Notes: a model not told the origin generated them from the letters alone. A stretch of DNA of 64,000 nucleotides from Symsagittifera roscoffensis (GCF_963678635.1 NC_087068.1:50239724-50303723), one strand, 5' to 3'; numbered from the stretch's first letter, positions 21,779-34,061 are shown. Translations and numbers: made by a program.

Positions 21779-22666
21779 ATGCAATCACTCAAAAAATTTT
21801 CACCAGAAAGCATTCGCGCTATTGCTCGAAACCCAAATATAGACTTACAATCAATAGGAATCTATTCAAAATCAGATATTCAACATCACATTAGAACACA
21901 ACAATTCCAAGAATTATTAACACAAATGGACACTATACAAAGACAATCAATAGACCAAAATTTACGCAAACTTGCAGAAACCGCAGGATTTGCCGATATC
22001 TACACGCAAGACTATAGCGGATATTTTAAAGACATTAAAGATTATATATATCTAAACGGTGAAAAATGCCGTCCCCAAGATATATCACCAATTAACATTT
22101 TTAGCTTTGTTACACTCAAAAATGAGATCCTCGATTTTCTAGGATGGCCCTACTACATCTTAGAAAAATTGACTATTTTATACGCAATGTTTAACTTTAT
22201 TGGATTTTTTTTCTCACTTTTAAAAGGAATCTACAACACATGTGCTATACACACACAAGTAAACAGACAAGCAAGCGTAGCACGCATACTCTTTGCAGGA
22301 TTTTTTGGAATCTTTTCTACATCTATAAACAAAATTCTTTTAGACGCACAAATAAAAGAATATAACACAAAAATAGCAACACGACAAAATACATACGACG
22401 AAGAACATAACAATGTAGACATAACGCCAACGGCACCACAATTACCACCCCTACCAAATAACCATCCACTATCCCTAGTCCCACGAAATTTTCGAAATTT
22501 AGCCATCACACATAATCCAAATTTTCGACTCACCACATCACAAAGTCCCATCCAACATATAATGACACACCAGTCACAAGATCAAAATACTTATGAACAA
22601 ATTATTGAACAACCCCATACCACCGCTTTTCAGTCTCAAAATAATCATTTTTTTAGCCCACGATGA
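21779..22666 (+). CDS. Membrane-anchor ORF (copy B)
   Basis: The 295-residue counterpart of 5,568-6,455, with a Tyr to Cys change near residue 97. The frame upstream of its ATG is closed by the same TGA as in copy A (about 21,662-21,664). Confidence 0.6.
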   Translation: MQSLKKFSPESIRAIARNPNIDLQSIGIYSKSDIQHHIRTQQFQELLTQMDTIQRQSIDQNLRKLAETAGFADIYTQDYSGYFKDIKDYIYLNGEKCRPQDISPINIFSFVTLKNEILDFLGWPYYILEKLTILYAMFNFIGFFFSLLKGIYNTCAIHTQVNRQASVARILFAGFFGIFSTSINKILLDAQIKEYNTKIATRQNTYDEEHNNVDITPTAPQLPPLPNNHPLSLVPRNFRNLAITHNPNFRLTTSQSPIQHIMTHQSQDQNTYEQIIEQPHTTAFQSQNNHFFSPR

Positions 22667-23211
22667 GCCGCCAACTTGGATCACTACACCGATCAAATTC
22701 CCACCCAACCAATCTTACCTCTCCAATCCCAATAATACCACTTTTTGCTTTTCCGCCACCCGATTTTCCATCTAGTAATGTAACATCAGGCATGAATTCC
22801 GACACTAATTCACACATCTCAGTTTTATATTCCATCTCACAACTCAATAACCCGAATATTGAAACCCCCGATGAATTTGCCGACTCAGAACCATCCCCAT
22901 CCAATAATTTTCATAACTCTTCTAATTTTTCTCAACCCCCTTTTCAACCCATATTATCCAATAACCCTGACCCAATCACTCCCACACCCTCTTATGCTTC
23001 CCAAGTTACCCCAACCTACTCCTCATACCATTCTGACCAATCATCTCATTCTCCAGACACCCCCCGAATCTCCCCAGAGCTAGATAATTTTATTACCCTT
23101 CAACAACAACCCTACCACCTCCATACCCCAACAATAAACCAAATCTCCTCCACAATAAATTCATCCAACCCCCTACCCCTACACCCTCTTCAAATTATAC
23201 TGAATCATTAG
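22663..23211 (+). CDS. Ser/Pro/Asn-rich ORF (copy B)
   Basis: The 182-residue counterpart of 6,452-7,000, starting in the same ATGA overlap. Confidence 0.5.
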   Translation: MSRQLGSLHRSNSHPTNLTSPIPIIPLFAFPPPDFPSSNVTSGMNSDTNSHISVLYSISQLNNPNIETPDEFADSEPSPSNNFHNSSNFSQPPFQPILSNNPDPITPTPSYASQVTPTYSSYHSDQSSHSPDTPRISPELDNFITLQQQPYHLHTPTINQISSTINSSNPLPLHPLQIILNH

Positions 23212-24171
23212 CACCATCATCCACATCAACTGAATCTTCACTCAACACTAATAGAGCTTACCGCACTTTTAAAAGAAAGTTCCCCAACCATCCTTTCCCA
23301 GCAAAACCAGGAACAGCCCGTGAATACATCAACCACCCCAAGCATACTAACACAAAAGAATTTTTAGCCATCACCTTACCATCATTCCCACAATACACCT
23401 TAAACACCCCCCACGACACTAACGAAACACGCAACTTTGTAGATGAATACGTTTTAATGCCCACTCTCTCTTGGACCTCATATTATCATTTTACTAACCC
23501 TCTTTGCTTACCTTTATCTAACACTCACATCGATATAGAGCGAAATACGGACATGCTATATCGACTCACTACACCACTAACCGCTAGACAATTTACTTAC
23601 GTTGGATATAAAAAATCACTAAAAACACACTGCACCTAGAGCTAACGAATATACACTCGAATACTATGATCACAACATCATCAGAGCTAACCAAGATCAA
23701 TTCTTAGACGACGATCGCTTCGCTAATCCACAAATTACCGAGAAATTTTTCATCAAGACACCATATATATTTACACTAAACATCTTCGACCGAAAGTTTG
23801 ATCACATTATTTCAGAAGCACTAACAGACACACAAGCATACGAAAGTTTTAAAGAACGCTTCCAAATATTTTCACTAACCTTTCATTTCCTTGCACCACA
23901 CGAAAGAGATTTACACTGCTCACACGATATTATGTTGCGCACTAAACAAACCCACACATATAGTTATTATCGCTTCATCCAAAATCACTTTGACCTACAC
24001 ACACCCTCTAGACAACCACACCATCGCTTTCAATTCATTAATTCCAAATACACTTCACCATTTTTCCTAAATTTCACATATTGCATTAAAGATACTAACC
24101 TTCATGGTATTCTTCGCAATTATGATCCCATAACTTTGATTTTTCCCGCATACAAGATTATTTCCACATAA
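23037..24171 (+). pseudogene. Terminal ORF, broken and truncated (copy B)
   Basis: Carries the same lost CA unit (near 23,625-23,632, stop at 23,637-23,639) and the same C-terminal deletion (junction at 24,134/24,135) as copy A. Confidence 0.75.
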
Positions 24172-24182
24172 TTTGTGAACTT

Positions 24183-24576
24183 TGGAACCTGATCTAGACT
24201 ACATTTTATGATTGGATAATTTAGATATTTTACCAATGTAAAGTATTTAATATTAACCAATCATGATCCATCTAACTAACAACCCACTTATTTGTAAGTG
24301 CTGAAGTTACTTGTAATTTCAGCACCAGAGAGATTTGAATTTAACTTAGAAATTAGTTGGACTCTCCCGAGCACTTCAGCAGCCGCAATAAACCAGTATA
24401 CCCTAGATCTATTGAGCCTAGCAGAGACTAGTTAAACAACCTGAGACTAGATAGTATAAGAGTAAGATTAGGATCGGTATTAGACTAAGAAGTTGCACGA
24501 ATCTATCCGGCCGAAAATAAGATAGCGTGACGAGCAGACGGTGTACCCTATCCGAAATTACTCTATGAGTTAACCA
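24183..24576 (+). repeat. LTR-2 (shared by copies B and C)
   Basis: 394 bp, TG...CA ends. By eye identical to LTR-3 and one base different from LTR-1. It serves as 3' LTR of B and 5' LTR of C. Confidence 0.93.
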
Positions 24577-24641
24577 TATGAAACCTTAATAGCTTAGAAT
24601 TAACCAAAATAGATTAGAAATTAGACAAAAACATTTACAAA

Positions 24642-24875
24642 ATGTTATACGACAATAATTTAATCGAAATGTCTCTACGACTCAATAGATCAGAGCCAAT
24701 GTTCCGAACCATAACAGAACTACCCGGAATTGGAAGAAGACCTCGAACCAGAGACGACATACGACAAAGTAGAAATTTGCCATATAGCTATATGATAGTT
24801 AGGCAAAAACCAGAACAAACTTTTATATTTAGAATACTACTAGCAATGAATTTAGATTTTCATTTGCAAACATAA
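24642..24875 (+). CDS. 77-residue leader ORF (copy C)
   Basis: Same protein as 8,431-8,664, starting 66 bases after LTR-2. Confidence 0.3.
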   Translation: MLYDNNLIEMSLRLNRSEPMFRTITELPGIGRRPRTRDDIRQSRNLPYSYMIVRQKPEQTFIFRILLAMNLDFHLQT

Positions 24876-25807
24876 AACCTTGAAGTTAATCTTCAAAATC
24901 ATTTCAGGCGCTAAACAAAATTATTAATATACAATAACGATTGATAAAAAGATCTAAGATCGTTTTCCTAAAACTCTGCAGTAATATACAAAACATGTTT
25001 GAAAAATATTTATTGAAAAATAAAAATAAAAATTAGTAGCATGACAATAAATGGTTAGTAATCATAAATCATCCTGTTGTTCCAGCTCCATCATCTAAAA
25101 CATAACAGCAATCATAAACCCACTAATATCATCAAAACACTAAATCTTTCCTTTACACACATTTAAAATTTTATTAAAACTTAAATTCACTTAATTTTAA
25201 AACCAGATCATCAAGGCTTATCCTTGGATCTTAAATCATTTTCTACTTAATTAAATTTCAAATTTGATCATCAAGGCTTATCCTTGGATCAAACAGAACA
25301 ACTTTGTTCTCCCCCACCCACTTAATTAGTGTCTAACGACCTCAAACGTCGATTCACAACCCAACCCTTTCTAAAGACCTAAGACTAATAGAAATTTTTA
25401 AACAAAACTAATCATTCAAATTAGGATAAACAGTGAAGAACTTCGGTTATTCATCCTTCACTTGACCCCCCCTCTTACCAGACCCAGGATAAATCTTAGA
25501 CTTAGTAAGTTTAAAATAGTATCTAACGAACTACTCGCGTTCTAATTATACCTGAACCTTGTGGATCGATTTACTATTCTCCAACCCTCGAACACAATCA
25601 CTACCCCTAAGTAAGATTAAGTAAGTTAACACCTTAACTTATACTAGCCACGAGAAAGTAAAAAATCATTCTTCGGAATCGATATACTTTTCTCTCCAAC
25701 CCTGAACAAACAGACCCAGGTTAAGCTAACCAAAAAATCGTAAGAACTAACAGTTTAAGAAAATAGAAACCATTTAACAACCTTTTGCATCCGTCATCCT
25801 AAACCTT
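24876..25807 (+). other. Structured non-coding leader (copy C)
   Basis: Counterpart of 8,665-9,596 with the same paired hairpin repeats (about 25,207-25,231 and 25,266-25,290). No gene seen. Confidence 0.55.
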
Positions 25808-26275
25808 ATGTCATTTAAAAACCTAGGAAATAAACAAACAATCGTTTTACACAATTGTGAAATAGATAACAAAAAATACGACCTTGTAATCACACCTCAT
25901 ACACAAACAGTTGGATACATTCGAACAAAACGACAAACACTAAAAAGAAAAATAATAACGAAACAAAGACAAATAACACGAAAAAGATTTTCAAAAAATC
26001 GAAACGCATTTTCAGAATCAGAAACCAACAGTTTAGACGAACTTTACAAACTAAAAGAATCAATAGATAAAAATTGCCCACTTCACGATCAATTATATTT
26101 TTCTGACTCAGAAACAACTTCAAATTCATCAAAAAGAGGAAAAAGAAGAATAAAAAAGCAGTATAAACACAAACCAGTACATTTATACAATTGGAATCAA
26201 CCAATTCGACACATTAATAATTACATATTAACAGTCATCGAACGAAAAAATGAGCTCAACGCACACCCCAGGTGA
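25808..26275 (+). CDS. Small basic protein upstream of gag (copy C)
   Basis: The 155-residue counterpart of 9,597-10,064, overlapping gag by 26 bases. It differs by one residue (Asp where B has His). Confidence 0.5.
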   Translation: MSFKNLGNKQTIVLHNCEIDNKKYDLVITPHTQTVGYIRTKRQTLKRKIITKQRQITRKRFSKNRNAFSESETNSLDELYKLKESIDKNCPLHDQLYFSDSETTSNSSKRGKRRIKKQYKHKPVHLYNWNQPIRHINNYILTVIERKNELNAHPR

Positions 26276-29200
26276 AGAAAGTCCAGATGATGATGAAATC
26301 TTTCCTTTTATAGTAGATGCAACCACTGATAGAGGACAGCATATATTTTGCAAAAATTTACTATTAAATTTATTTGAACCCGGAATCAGTCCATGTAAAA
26401 CAGAGTTCCCAGATGTAAAAATCAAAAGACAAATCATAGACCACTACTTAAAAGATATATGCAACATAACACAACAGTATGGAATCTACTCCATAGAATT
26501 CACCTCACCAAACCATAATAATAGAAAATATACAATTCAAACAGACGATCTTGATTTAGAATTTTCAAAAGTTTTTTCAGAATATATAAAAAGCATCCAA
26601 TATCATAACTCACAAAGAGCAAACTCCATATTCACCAATGAAGTTTTCGCAATAATATATAGTTATATTTCGATATTAGAAAACGAAATCCCAATAACAA
26701 ATGTCTCACCGACAGAAACATCTAAACATTTGAAAGTACGACATGAAATCACACTACTCTCTAGTTATTTAAACATCATTAAAGAAAATTTCACGAAAGA
26801 CGACGTTTCACAACATACAAAACACGATCTACAAAAAATTTTGGCATGGTTCATAATAGATTATTTCACACACAATATTGATTTAATTGCACAAGCAAGA
26901 AAAAATTTTAGACCCCAAAACTCGAACGATGATACCGCTATCACAGAACAATCAGATTATGTTTGGGACCCCGAATGGTCTCATCCCGCATTTATAAGCT
27001 TCCCACAATCAATCTCAAGTCAAGCAATAAGTACGATATCTTACATAAGAGATTATGTAAAAGTAATACCATTAACCATTGATGCAACACCATTAAACTA
27101 TAATACATTTTTGCCCGATACACAAAATAATAGTTTAAACTCTACAGTTATACACAATGAAAACCTCAATGGAACTAGGAATTTTACTCAACAAGATATC
27201 CAGACACCATCACACTTCATAAATGAAGAAATTGTACACACAACAACTACACAACAAAGTATTTCACCAATACGCCCAAATTTAACAACACCAAGAAATA
27301 CAAATCCTTCACAAACACAGGTAACCTTACAATCAACCGTTAAACCTTCGGTTGCTCCTAAATATTCACATATGGATTACCAAACATACAGACCCATGAC
27401 AATACCATCAAAAACACGCAAAACATTCACTAGAAATAACTTTACAGATCATAATTATAATTATACACATCCATCAAAAACATATAATCAACCACAAAGA
27501 AATTTTAACCAATATACAAGATCTCGAAATTGGGATAACCCAATGACCCAACCTAATTCAATAAATTTCCAAACAAATCCTCCACAGGATCACAGTGAAA
27601 ATTACCCATTTTTTCAACAAAATAAAAATAAAAAACAGACATCTTATCAAATGGATTATTTATCCTCAGATGATGATTTCTTACAACCAGATATATTTGC
27701 ACCAAATCCTCAAGAATATCGTAGACAAGGAATACAGAGAACACGTACAAATCATAGAAATTTTTCTCCACAACCAATAGATGCACAACATCAACAACCA
27801 ATTCAACAACAAAATCTAATTAATGCACAATCTTTTCAACCAATTCAACAACAAAATCCAATGACTGCACACTCGTATCAAGCATCACAAATGCAAAATG
27901 AAATACCACTCCCATATTATCTCCAACAACATGAAATAACAAGAAACCAACTTTCAAATTTTTCTCAAATGCCAAATGCAGCAGAATCATTACAAATGAC
28001 AATGAATCCATACCTTATGGGTGGATCATCAATAACATCAAACAAACCTTTAATGGTTTTCACAGGAACAGACCCTGAATACTCTGTAGAAGATTATTTA
28101 AATGCAGTAACAGCAAACCTGATTTTAAATATTGGACCTGAACCAATTAATACGCCACTACATCAAAATTGGATACATCGACGCACAGCGTTAATACAAA
28201 CAACCTTAGATGGCGCAGCCCAAAAATGGTTTTCAGTACTACCTCTAGAAATAAAATCAAACTGGAAAAGGTTTACACAGGAATTTTCAAAAATGTTTGA
28301 CTCCGAAAGAAACAAACAACAACAAAGAGTTTTATGTAATGAAATTCGCAGATTACCAAACGAAACCATCAAGCAAATAGCAGTACGAATCGAAACACTA
28401 GTTCGAAAAGCATATTCATTAAATACACACGACTATAAAAACACAAAGATGACAGAAATCTTAATGATGACCTTAACACCACAATTAAGGAAAATAGCAA
28501 TAAAAAAGAGAGCATCCCATCCTTCTTCAATTCGAGAACCCGATTTAGATTTTCGAAAACTAGTAGACAAATTAGAACAAGCAGAAATCACGATGAAACT
28601 AGAAGAAACGGAAAATCTGAAATTACAATACGTTAACAGAATTGAAACGACTCCCACTAATATTAATAATATACAGGAATCAGAGACAGACCTCGTTGAA
28701 AAAATCACTGAAATACTCAATATTTACGAAAAGAACCCAAACTTTAAAGGCAAACCATCTTTCAAAAAATGGTGTAATTATTGCCGACGATACGGACATA
28801 GTATTTCCGAATGTAGACAAAAACAGCAAGACAATCAAAATAAACCTCAAAAATATAAAGAACCAAATAAATCATTCCATCAATACATGAAAAAAGATCA
28901 AAACCTACCGAACAAAACAGTCTACAGCAACAACAGTTCAGGAAAACCACTCCCGAACAATACAAATTATACAAGAAATCAATCACCATATAACTCAAGT
29001 TATAGAGGAAGATCACCAGAACGAAGAAACACGCATAATTCATCACAAAATCACTACAATAGACCAAATAGTCGAAATAACTACTCCAGATCACATTCAA
29101 ATACACAACGATTTGTTTCTAGATCTAATTCCCAATCAAGAAATAACTACTATCCAAACAACCAATCACGAAATTCATCATACAATAGGAATAGAAACTA

Positions 29201-32200
29201 CTCCTATAATCGAAATAGAAGTTATTCAAACAACCGAAACCAGAATTACCCGAACAATCAATCAAGGAATAACTCATATAATAGATCGAACTATAACAGA
29301 CCAAACAATAATTACCAAAACAGATCGCGAAATAATTCACAAAATCGACACTCAAGTTATAATAATCGTTATAGAAATTATTCCCAATCACCACACCGGA
29401 ATAATAATAACTATAATAATTCTAATAATCGCCACAGAAGTAGTACACCTAAACATCAAAGACAAATCAATCAAGTACAATCTAATCCAGAAACAACATC
29501 AGACCCTCCAGGTATTGATGACACAGTAACTGATACGTTACAACTCAATCAAATAAACTGTACATCATCAGATTCAGAAAGTGATACTGAAAACACTCTT
29601 TCTATCAATATGATAAAAGTCGAAAATGACTATGAATCTGTCATATATGAACAACCCTTTTCATCACACATATATGAAAATCAATCAGAATTTCTTCAAA
29701 ATTATTACACTACACCCATAAATTCCACACCAACGACGCAAGAAACAAATGAGATTAACACTACAAATCAAACCAATAAAAATACCAAAACAAAATGCTT
29801 AAATACAAACCACATTTATCAAAATATACAAAAAGAACAACCCAAAGAAAAAATTTGGACAATACTATTTCTCTTAGAAAGCCCAAGAAATAAAGAATTT
29901 CAACCACCAGACCTTGAAATAGATTTTTTAATTGATTCAGGAGCAGAATCAAACATAATAAACATCCCCACATGGAATGAAATAAAAACTTTACACCCAA
30001 AGCTAACACCTCTTGAAACCTCCAGTAAGTTAGCAACAGCACAAGGATCAACATTGATAAACTACGGAAAAATCCAATTATTTCTCCTTCCCACCAGAAC
30101 AATGGAACAAAGCAAAATTTTAAATAAGCCATTTAAACAAATATTCCATATCACTGACATTAAATATAATATCATTGGAATACCATTTATTTCGAAGTAT
30201 ATACCAACAATTAACATACTAAATAGTAAAATATTAATCAAAGATAAATATACAAAAACAAAAGAAACATCCTTAACATTTTTTCAAAGATTAAATAAAC
30301 AACCACCATTCTTTTCAAAATTCTACCCGATATTTAACCAACAAAGAAAACACCTAAAACCACTATCAGGAAATATCTATAATTTTTCAATCAAACAAGT
30401 TCACCAATATGATAAAGAACAAAACAAACAAAAATTTTATATGTCAGAATTTGAATTCAAACCTATTCACAAATTTTTCAAAATCACAATCTCATCCATA
30501 AAATATTTGAAAAATTCGAATTCCGATATCATTTCCTTACATGTCTATAACAACACACCTTACCAAGTAACATTACCTTTAGGACTTTTAGGATATTGTG
30601 AAACCAACGCTACAATATCACCAATACACGAAAAAGCCTATCGCGTAAATAACATACTCCAATTACTAGATATTTGCCAATCTACAATTCTTAATGAAGA
30701 ATTATCTATAAATAATATAATAAGTAACGAAAACAGAAATACGGATTATTTCACAAAAACTCCATATTTCAAACCTACATTCAACATAAGTAACTACACA
30801 GAGGACCAACAAAAATTTTTAACAATGTTTAATTTCCAACATTCACAAATAACACAAGACGAATTCGAAAAATTAGCCAAACAGCTAATTGAATATTCAT
30901 CAGTCTATGCAACATCAAAATTCGATGTTGGAAAAATCAGTTCATCACTACATCTCCCGTTAAAACCAGACGCAGTTTTCAAAAAACAGAGAGCAAGTAA
31001 AGTACCAATTCACTTACATGATAAAGTGAACAGATTACTCGATATTTTAGAACAATACAACATTATATCACCAGTTAATAAAGAAGAACAACCAAAAGGG
31101 AACACATTCATCAACCCCGTTATCATTCTAGCTAAAGGAGAATCATTAAAAATCGTTCTCGATGCTAGATACCTCAATTCACTTATAGATGAATCAAAAT
31201 GTAATTGGCCCATTGAACCAATACAAGTTATTTTAACAAAAATAAACGGCAAATACTTTACAACCGCCGATATGAATAGTGCATACAATCAAATGCCACT
31301 AGATGAACAATCACGACGTTTAACACAATTTGTTATCGGAAACCAACAATATGAATTCAACCGCTTATTCTATGGAATATCCATAGGACCAGCAGCATTT
31401 TCAGCTTTTATGAGCAAAATTTTTAGACCACTAATACTCAAGAAAAACGCAATCACCTATTTAGACGATGTTTTTATGCAATCACAAACAAAAGACGAGA
31501 TGTTCAATGTTTTAGAAAAATATCACCAAATACTTCAGAACGAAAATCTGAAGGCCGCCCCCGATAAATCACACTTCTTTTTGACAAGAGTTAAATTCTT
31601 AGGACATAATATAGAAAGAAAAACAATCACTCCATTGAAATCACGCATTGACGCTATTCAAAAACTTCAACCACCAACAAATAAAAAGAAAATCCAAGAA
31701 TTTCTTGGTATGTTAAACTTTTTAAGTAAATATGTTTATAAAATGCAATTATATCTACGACCATTTTATAACATCCTTAGACAACAAAATAATTTTGAAT
31801 GGAACACAGAACATCAAACACGATTTGAAGAAATAAAGAAACTTTTAACTGAACAAATTTCAAACACAATTCCAGATTCAAATCAACCATTTTATGCAAT
31901 GTGCGATGCTTCGAACTTTGGCATCGGCGCAGCACTATTACAATCACATAATGGTACAAATAAAATGAACCTCATATCAGCAAATTCTCGATTATTCACT
32001 CAAGCAGAGCTACGACTCTCAACTCTAATGAGAGAATGTACAGCCATAATATATACACTGACAGAATATGAATTTCTGATACTTGGATCAAAACATCCAA
32101 CAGTTCTATTCACAGACCATAAACCAATCATCTTTCTCTTTACACAAAAATCTAACCCAAACCACCGAGTTTACAGATTTCAACTAATTCTAATGAAATT

Positions 32201-34061
32201 TCCAAACTTACATATAGTTTGGACTGCAGGAAAAAATCTTGCATTACCAGACACCTTAAGTCGAAATACACCACCTGAATTACTTACACGAAAAACAACA
32301 GTTGAAATACCCAAAAACATAAAATTCTACCTTGCAGAAAACGAAACATCACCCCGATTGGAATGCAAATATGCAGTAAAAACTGATATTGAACAATCAC
32401 AAATAAATAGTTTACAACATTTCCCACTTTATTTAGATTGTCAAAATAATCATTATGAAGTTGATTTACTTGGAACATCAACTTTCAAACCAATCCCATA
32501 TTCTCAATGGATAAAAAATAACACCCAACAAAAACGAACAAAACAACATCCGCCTAAAAAAGACCATTTTCCACTAATTGAAAAAGAAGATTTAACTGAT
32601 AAAATAAATTTATCAGGACCACAAACAAATGATTCAAAATACACAATAAATCAAGTTTTTGACCTTCACGACCCACTTGATACAATACCCTTATCTAAAT
32701 TCGAAATTGAAAACATTTTTCTCCCTCCAACAAAAACAATTACAATTTCAACACTGAAACAATATCAAAATCTTGACCCGATAATTAGACAACTAAAATC
32801 ATGGCACAAATATAAAACTAAACCTGTCAAGGCAGATTCAACCATTCTAGGAAACAAAACACTCCTCCGATACTTTCGCAAATTTAACAACACAACAATT
32901 AACGAAAATACAGACCTTTTAAAATATAACCTGAATGAATCTACAGTTCCCTGTCTCCCTTTAAGTATGATTCTTATAGCTTTTAATATTTCACATACAC
33001 AAAATATTAAAGGACACTCTGGATCAGAAAAAACATATTCAAATTTTATACAAAATTTTTACTTCCCAAATGCACCAATTTGGATAAAAGTACTATGCAA
33101 TGATTGTATAGTATGTCAACTAAATAAACCTTACCCAAATCAAAAACAAATAGCACAAAAACAAGATTTTAAAGGACAAAGTTTGTACTTTAATCATCGT
33201 ATCTCATTTGATACCAAAGGACCAATTTCACCCTCATCCGAAGGAAACTCCTACATTATGGTAATTGTTGACGCATTTACACATTATGTAGCACTTAACC
33301 CAGTACCACATTGTAACGCTTATTACGCTTACACAACACTCTATGAACACTGGATAGCAAAATTCGGACTACCAGAAATTTTAGTTACAGACAACGGTAC
33401 AGAATTCATAAATAATGAAATTATCACACTATGTCATTTATATAACATTAAACACAAACCACGTACATCTCATGCACCTTGGACAAACGGCTTAGTCGAA
33501 GGTATGAACCGTTCATTACAAGAATATCTTAGATGTATCATCAACGGAAATGATACAAAATATACCGAATGGTCAGCAGATGTAAAATTATTTCCCTTAG
33601 CATATAATTCACAAATTACGACAACTTTAGGAATGTCACCATACGAAATGGTTTTTAACCAAAAGCCACGCAAACCAATAATGTTTACAGCAAATTCTCA
33701 TAAAAACGCACAAGGTTATTGTCAACCAAATAAAGATTCAATTTGTTATAACCTACCTTTACATACTTACGATGAAGATCATTTTCATCACCCACAAATT
33801 CTTAAACTAGCCTCCGGTACACACACCGAATGGATTCTAAATAGAGATAAAAAACACAATGAAATTTATCAAAAAATAACAAAAAAGTTATTACAAAGAC
33901 AAAACATTAATGAACAAATCAATTCACGTTTTACACCAGCCTCCGAATTAAAAATTGGAACATTTGTTTTAATACCTAATTTTAATACTCAAAAAGGAAT
34001 TTCTAAAAAAATTACAACCCCTTCGAAAAGGACCATACCAAATAATTGCAAAACCCACTGA
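26250..34061 (+). CDS. gag-pol: Gag-Pol polyprotein, C-terminal frameshift (copy C)
   Basis: One ORF of 2,603 codons fuses gag and pol with no frameshift or stop between them, as in many Ty3/gypsy elements. Approximate residues: disordered Asn/Gln-rich N-terminus 1-590, capsid 595-790, CCHC knuckle 841-856, Arg/Asn/Tyr-rich linker 880-1,080, aspartic protease DSGAES near 1,229, RT about 1,575-1,760 with YLDDV near 1,737, RNase H from MCDASNFGIG near 1,884, integrase zinc region about 2,245-2,295 and DDE core about 2,319-2,416. An extra A in the run 34,005-34,011 shifts the frame at about residue 2,585, and translation ends at 34,061. The displaced GPY/F and basic tail remain readable in the other frame to about 34,473. 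The protein makes particles, copies RNA to DNA and integrates it. Confidence 0.95.
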   Translation: MSSTHTPGEESPDDDEIFPFIVDATTDRGQHIFCKNLLLNLFEPGISPCKTEFPDVKIKRQIIDHYLKDICNITQQYGIYSIEFTSPNHNNRKYTIQTDDLDLEFSKVFSEYIKSIQYHNSQRANSIFTNEVFAIIYSYISILENEIPITNVSPTETSKHLKVRHEITLLSSYLNIIKENFTKDDVSQHTKHDLQKILAWFIIDYFTHNIDLIAQARKNFRPQNSNDDTAITEQSDYVWDPEWSHPAFISFPQSISSQAISTISYIRDYVKVIPLTIDATPLNYNTFLPDTQNNSLNSTVIHNENLNGTRNFTQQDIQTPSHFINEEIVHTTTTQQSISPIRPNLTTPRNTNPSQTQVTLQSTVKPSVAPKYSHMDYQTYRPMTIPSKTRKTFTRNNFTDHNYNYTHPSKTYNQPQRNFNQYTRSRNWDNPMTQPNSINFQTNPPQDHSENYPFFQQNKNKKQTSYQMDYLSSDDDFLQPDIFAPNPQEYRRQGIQRTRTNHRNFSPQPIDAQHQQPIQQQNLINAQSFQPIQQQNPMTAHSYQASQMQNEIPLPYYLQQHEITRNQLSNFSQMPNAAESLQMTMNPYLMGGSSITSNKPLMVFTGTDPEYSVEDYLNAVTANLILNIGPEPINTPLHQNWIHRRTALIQTTLDGAAQKWFSVLPLEIKSNWKRFTQEFSKMFDSERNKQQQRVLCNEIRRLPNETIKQIAVRIETLVRKAYSLNTHDYKNTKMTEILMMTLTPQLRKIAIKKRASHPSSIREPDLDFRKLVDKLEQAEITMKLEETENLKLQYVNRIETTPTNINNIQESETDLVEKITEILNIYEKNPNFKGKPSFKKWCNYCRRYGHSISECRQKQQDNQNKPQKYKEPNKSFHQYMKKDQNLPNKTVYSNNSSGKPLPNNTNYTRNQSPYNSSYRGRSPERRNTHNSSQNHYNRPNSRNNYSRSHSNTQRFVSRSNSQSRNNYYPNNQSRNSSYNRNRNYSYNRNRSYSNNRNQNYPNNQSRNNSYNRSNYNRPNNNYQNRSRNNSQNRHSSYNNRYRNYSQSPHRNNNNYNNSNNRHRSSTPKHQRQINQVQSNPETTSDPPGIDDTVTDTLQLNQINCTSSDSESDTENTLSINMIKVENDYESVIYEQPFSSHIYENQSEFLQNYYTTPINSTPTTQETNEINTTNQTNKNTKTKCLNTNHIYQNIQKEQPKEKIWTILFLLESPRNKEFQPPDLEIDFLIDSGAESNIINIPTWNEIKTLHPKLTPLETSSKLATAQGSTLINYGKIQLFLLPTRTMEQSKILNKPFKQIFHITDIKYNIIGIPFISKYIPTINILNSKILIKDKYTKTKETSLTFFQRLNKQPPFFSKFYPIFNQQRKHLKPLSGNIYNFSIKQVHQYDKEQNKQKFYMSEFEFKPIHKFFKITISSIKYLKNSNSDIISLHVYNNTPYQVTLPLGLLGYCETNATISPIHEKAYRVNNILQLLDICQSTILNEELSINNIISNENRNTDYFTKTPYFKPTFNISNYTEDQQKFLTMFNFQHSQITQDEFEKLAKQLIEYSSVYATSKFDVGKISSSLHLPLKPDAVFKKQRASKVPIHLHDKVNRLLDILEQYNIISPVNKEEQPKGNTFINPVIILAKGESLKIVLDARYLNSLIDESKCNWPIEPIQVILTKINGKYFTTADMNSAYNQMPLDEQSRRLTQFVIGNQQYEFNRLFYGISIGPAAFSAFMSKIFRPLILKKNAITYLDDVFMQSQTKDEMFNVLEKYHQILQNENLKAAPDKSHFFLTRVKFLGHNIERKTITPLKSRIDAIQKLQPPTNKKKIQEFLGMLNFLSKYVYKMQLYLRPFYNILRQQNNFEWNTEHQTRFEEIKKLLTEQISNTIPDSNQPFYAMCDASNFGIGAALLQSHNGTNKMNLISANSRLFTQAELRLSTLMRECTAIIYTLTEYEFLILGSKHPTVLFTDHKPIIFLFTQKSNPNHRVYRFQLILMKFPNLHIVWTAGKNLALPDTLSRNTPPELLTRKTTVEIPKNIKFYLAENETSPRLECKYAVKTDIEQSQINSLQHFPLYLDCQNNHYEVDLLGTSTFKPIPYSQWIKNNTQQKRTKQHPPKKDHFPLIEKEDLTDKINLSGPQTNDSKYTINQVFDLHDPLDTIPLSKFEIENIFLPPTKTITISTLKQYQNLDPIIRQLKSWHKYKTKPVKADSTILGNKTLLRYFRKFNNTTINENTDLLKYNLNESTVPCLPLSMILIAFNISHTQNIKGHSGSEKTYSNFIQNFYFPNAPIWIKVLCNDCIVCQLNKPYPNQKQIAQKQDFKGQSLYFNHRISFDTKGPISPSSEGNSYIMVIVDAFTHYVALNPVPHCNAYYAYTTLYEHWIAKFGLPEILVTDNGTEFINNEIITLCHLYNIKHKPRTSHAPWTNGLVEGMNRSLQEYLRCIINGNDTKYTEWSADVKLFPLAYNSQITTTLGMSPYEMVFNQKPRKPIMFTANSHKNAQGYCQPNKDSICYNLPLHTYDEDHFHHPQILKLASGTHTEWILNRDKKHNEIYQKITKKLLQRQNINEQINSRFTPASELKIGTFVLIPNFNTQKGISKKITTPSKRTIPNNCKTH

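Larger units (their letters stand above)
7972..24576 (+). mobile_element. Retroelement copy B with both LTRs
   Basis: Copy B lies between LTR-1 and LTR-2 and is complete end to end apart from the shared 1,904-bp 3' deletion. It is inactive by sequence: an in-frame TGA after the nucleocapsid region of gag (12,898-12,900), a one-base deletion in RT (T-run 15,260-15,263), a TGA in the anchor-ORF frame (about 21,662-21,664) and the broken terminal ORF. No tRNA-complementary primer-binding site starting TGG directly follows the LTR; the sequence is TATGAAACCTTAATAG. Confidence 0.95.
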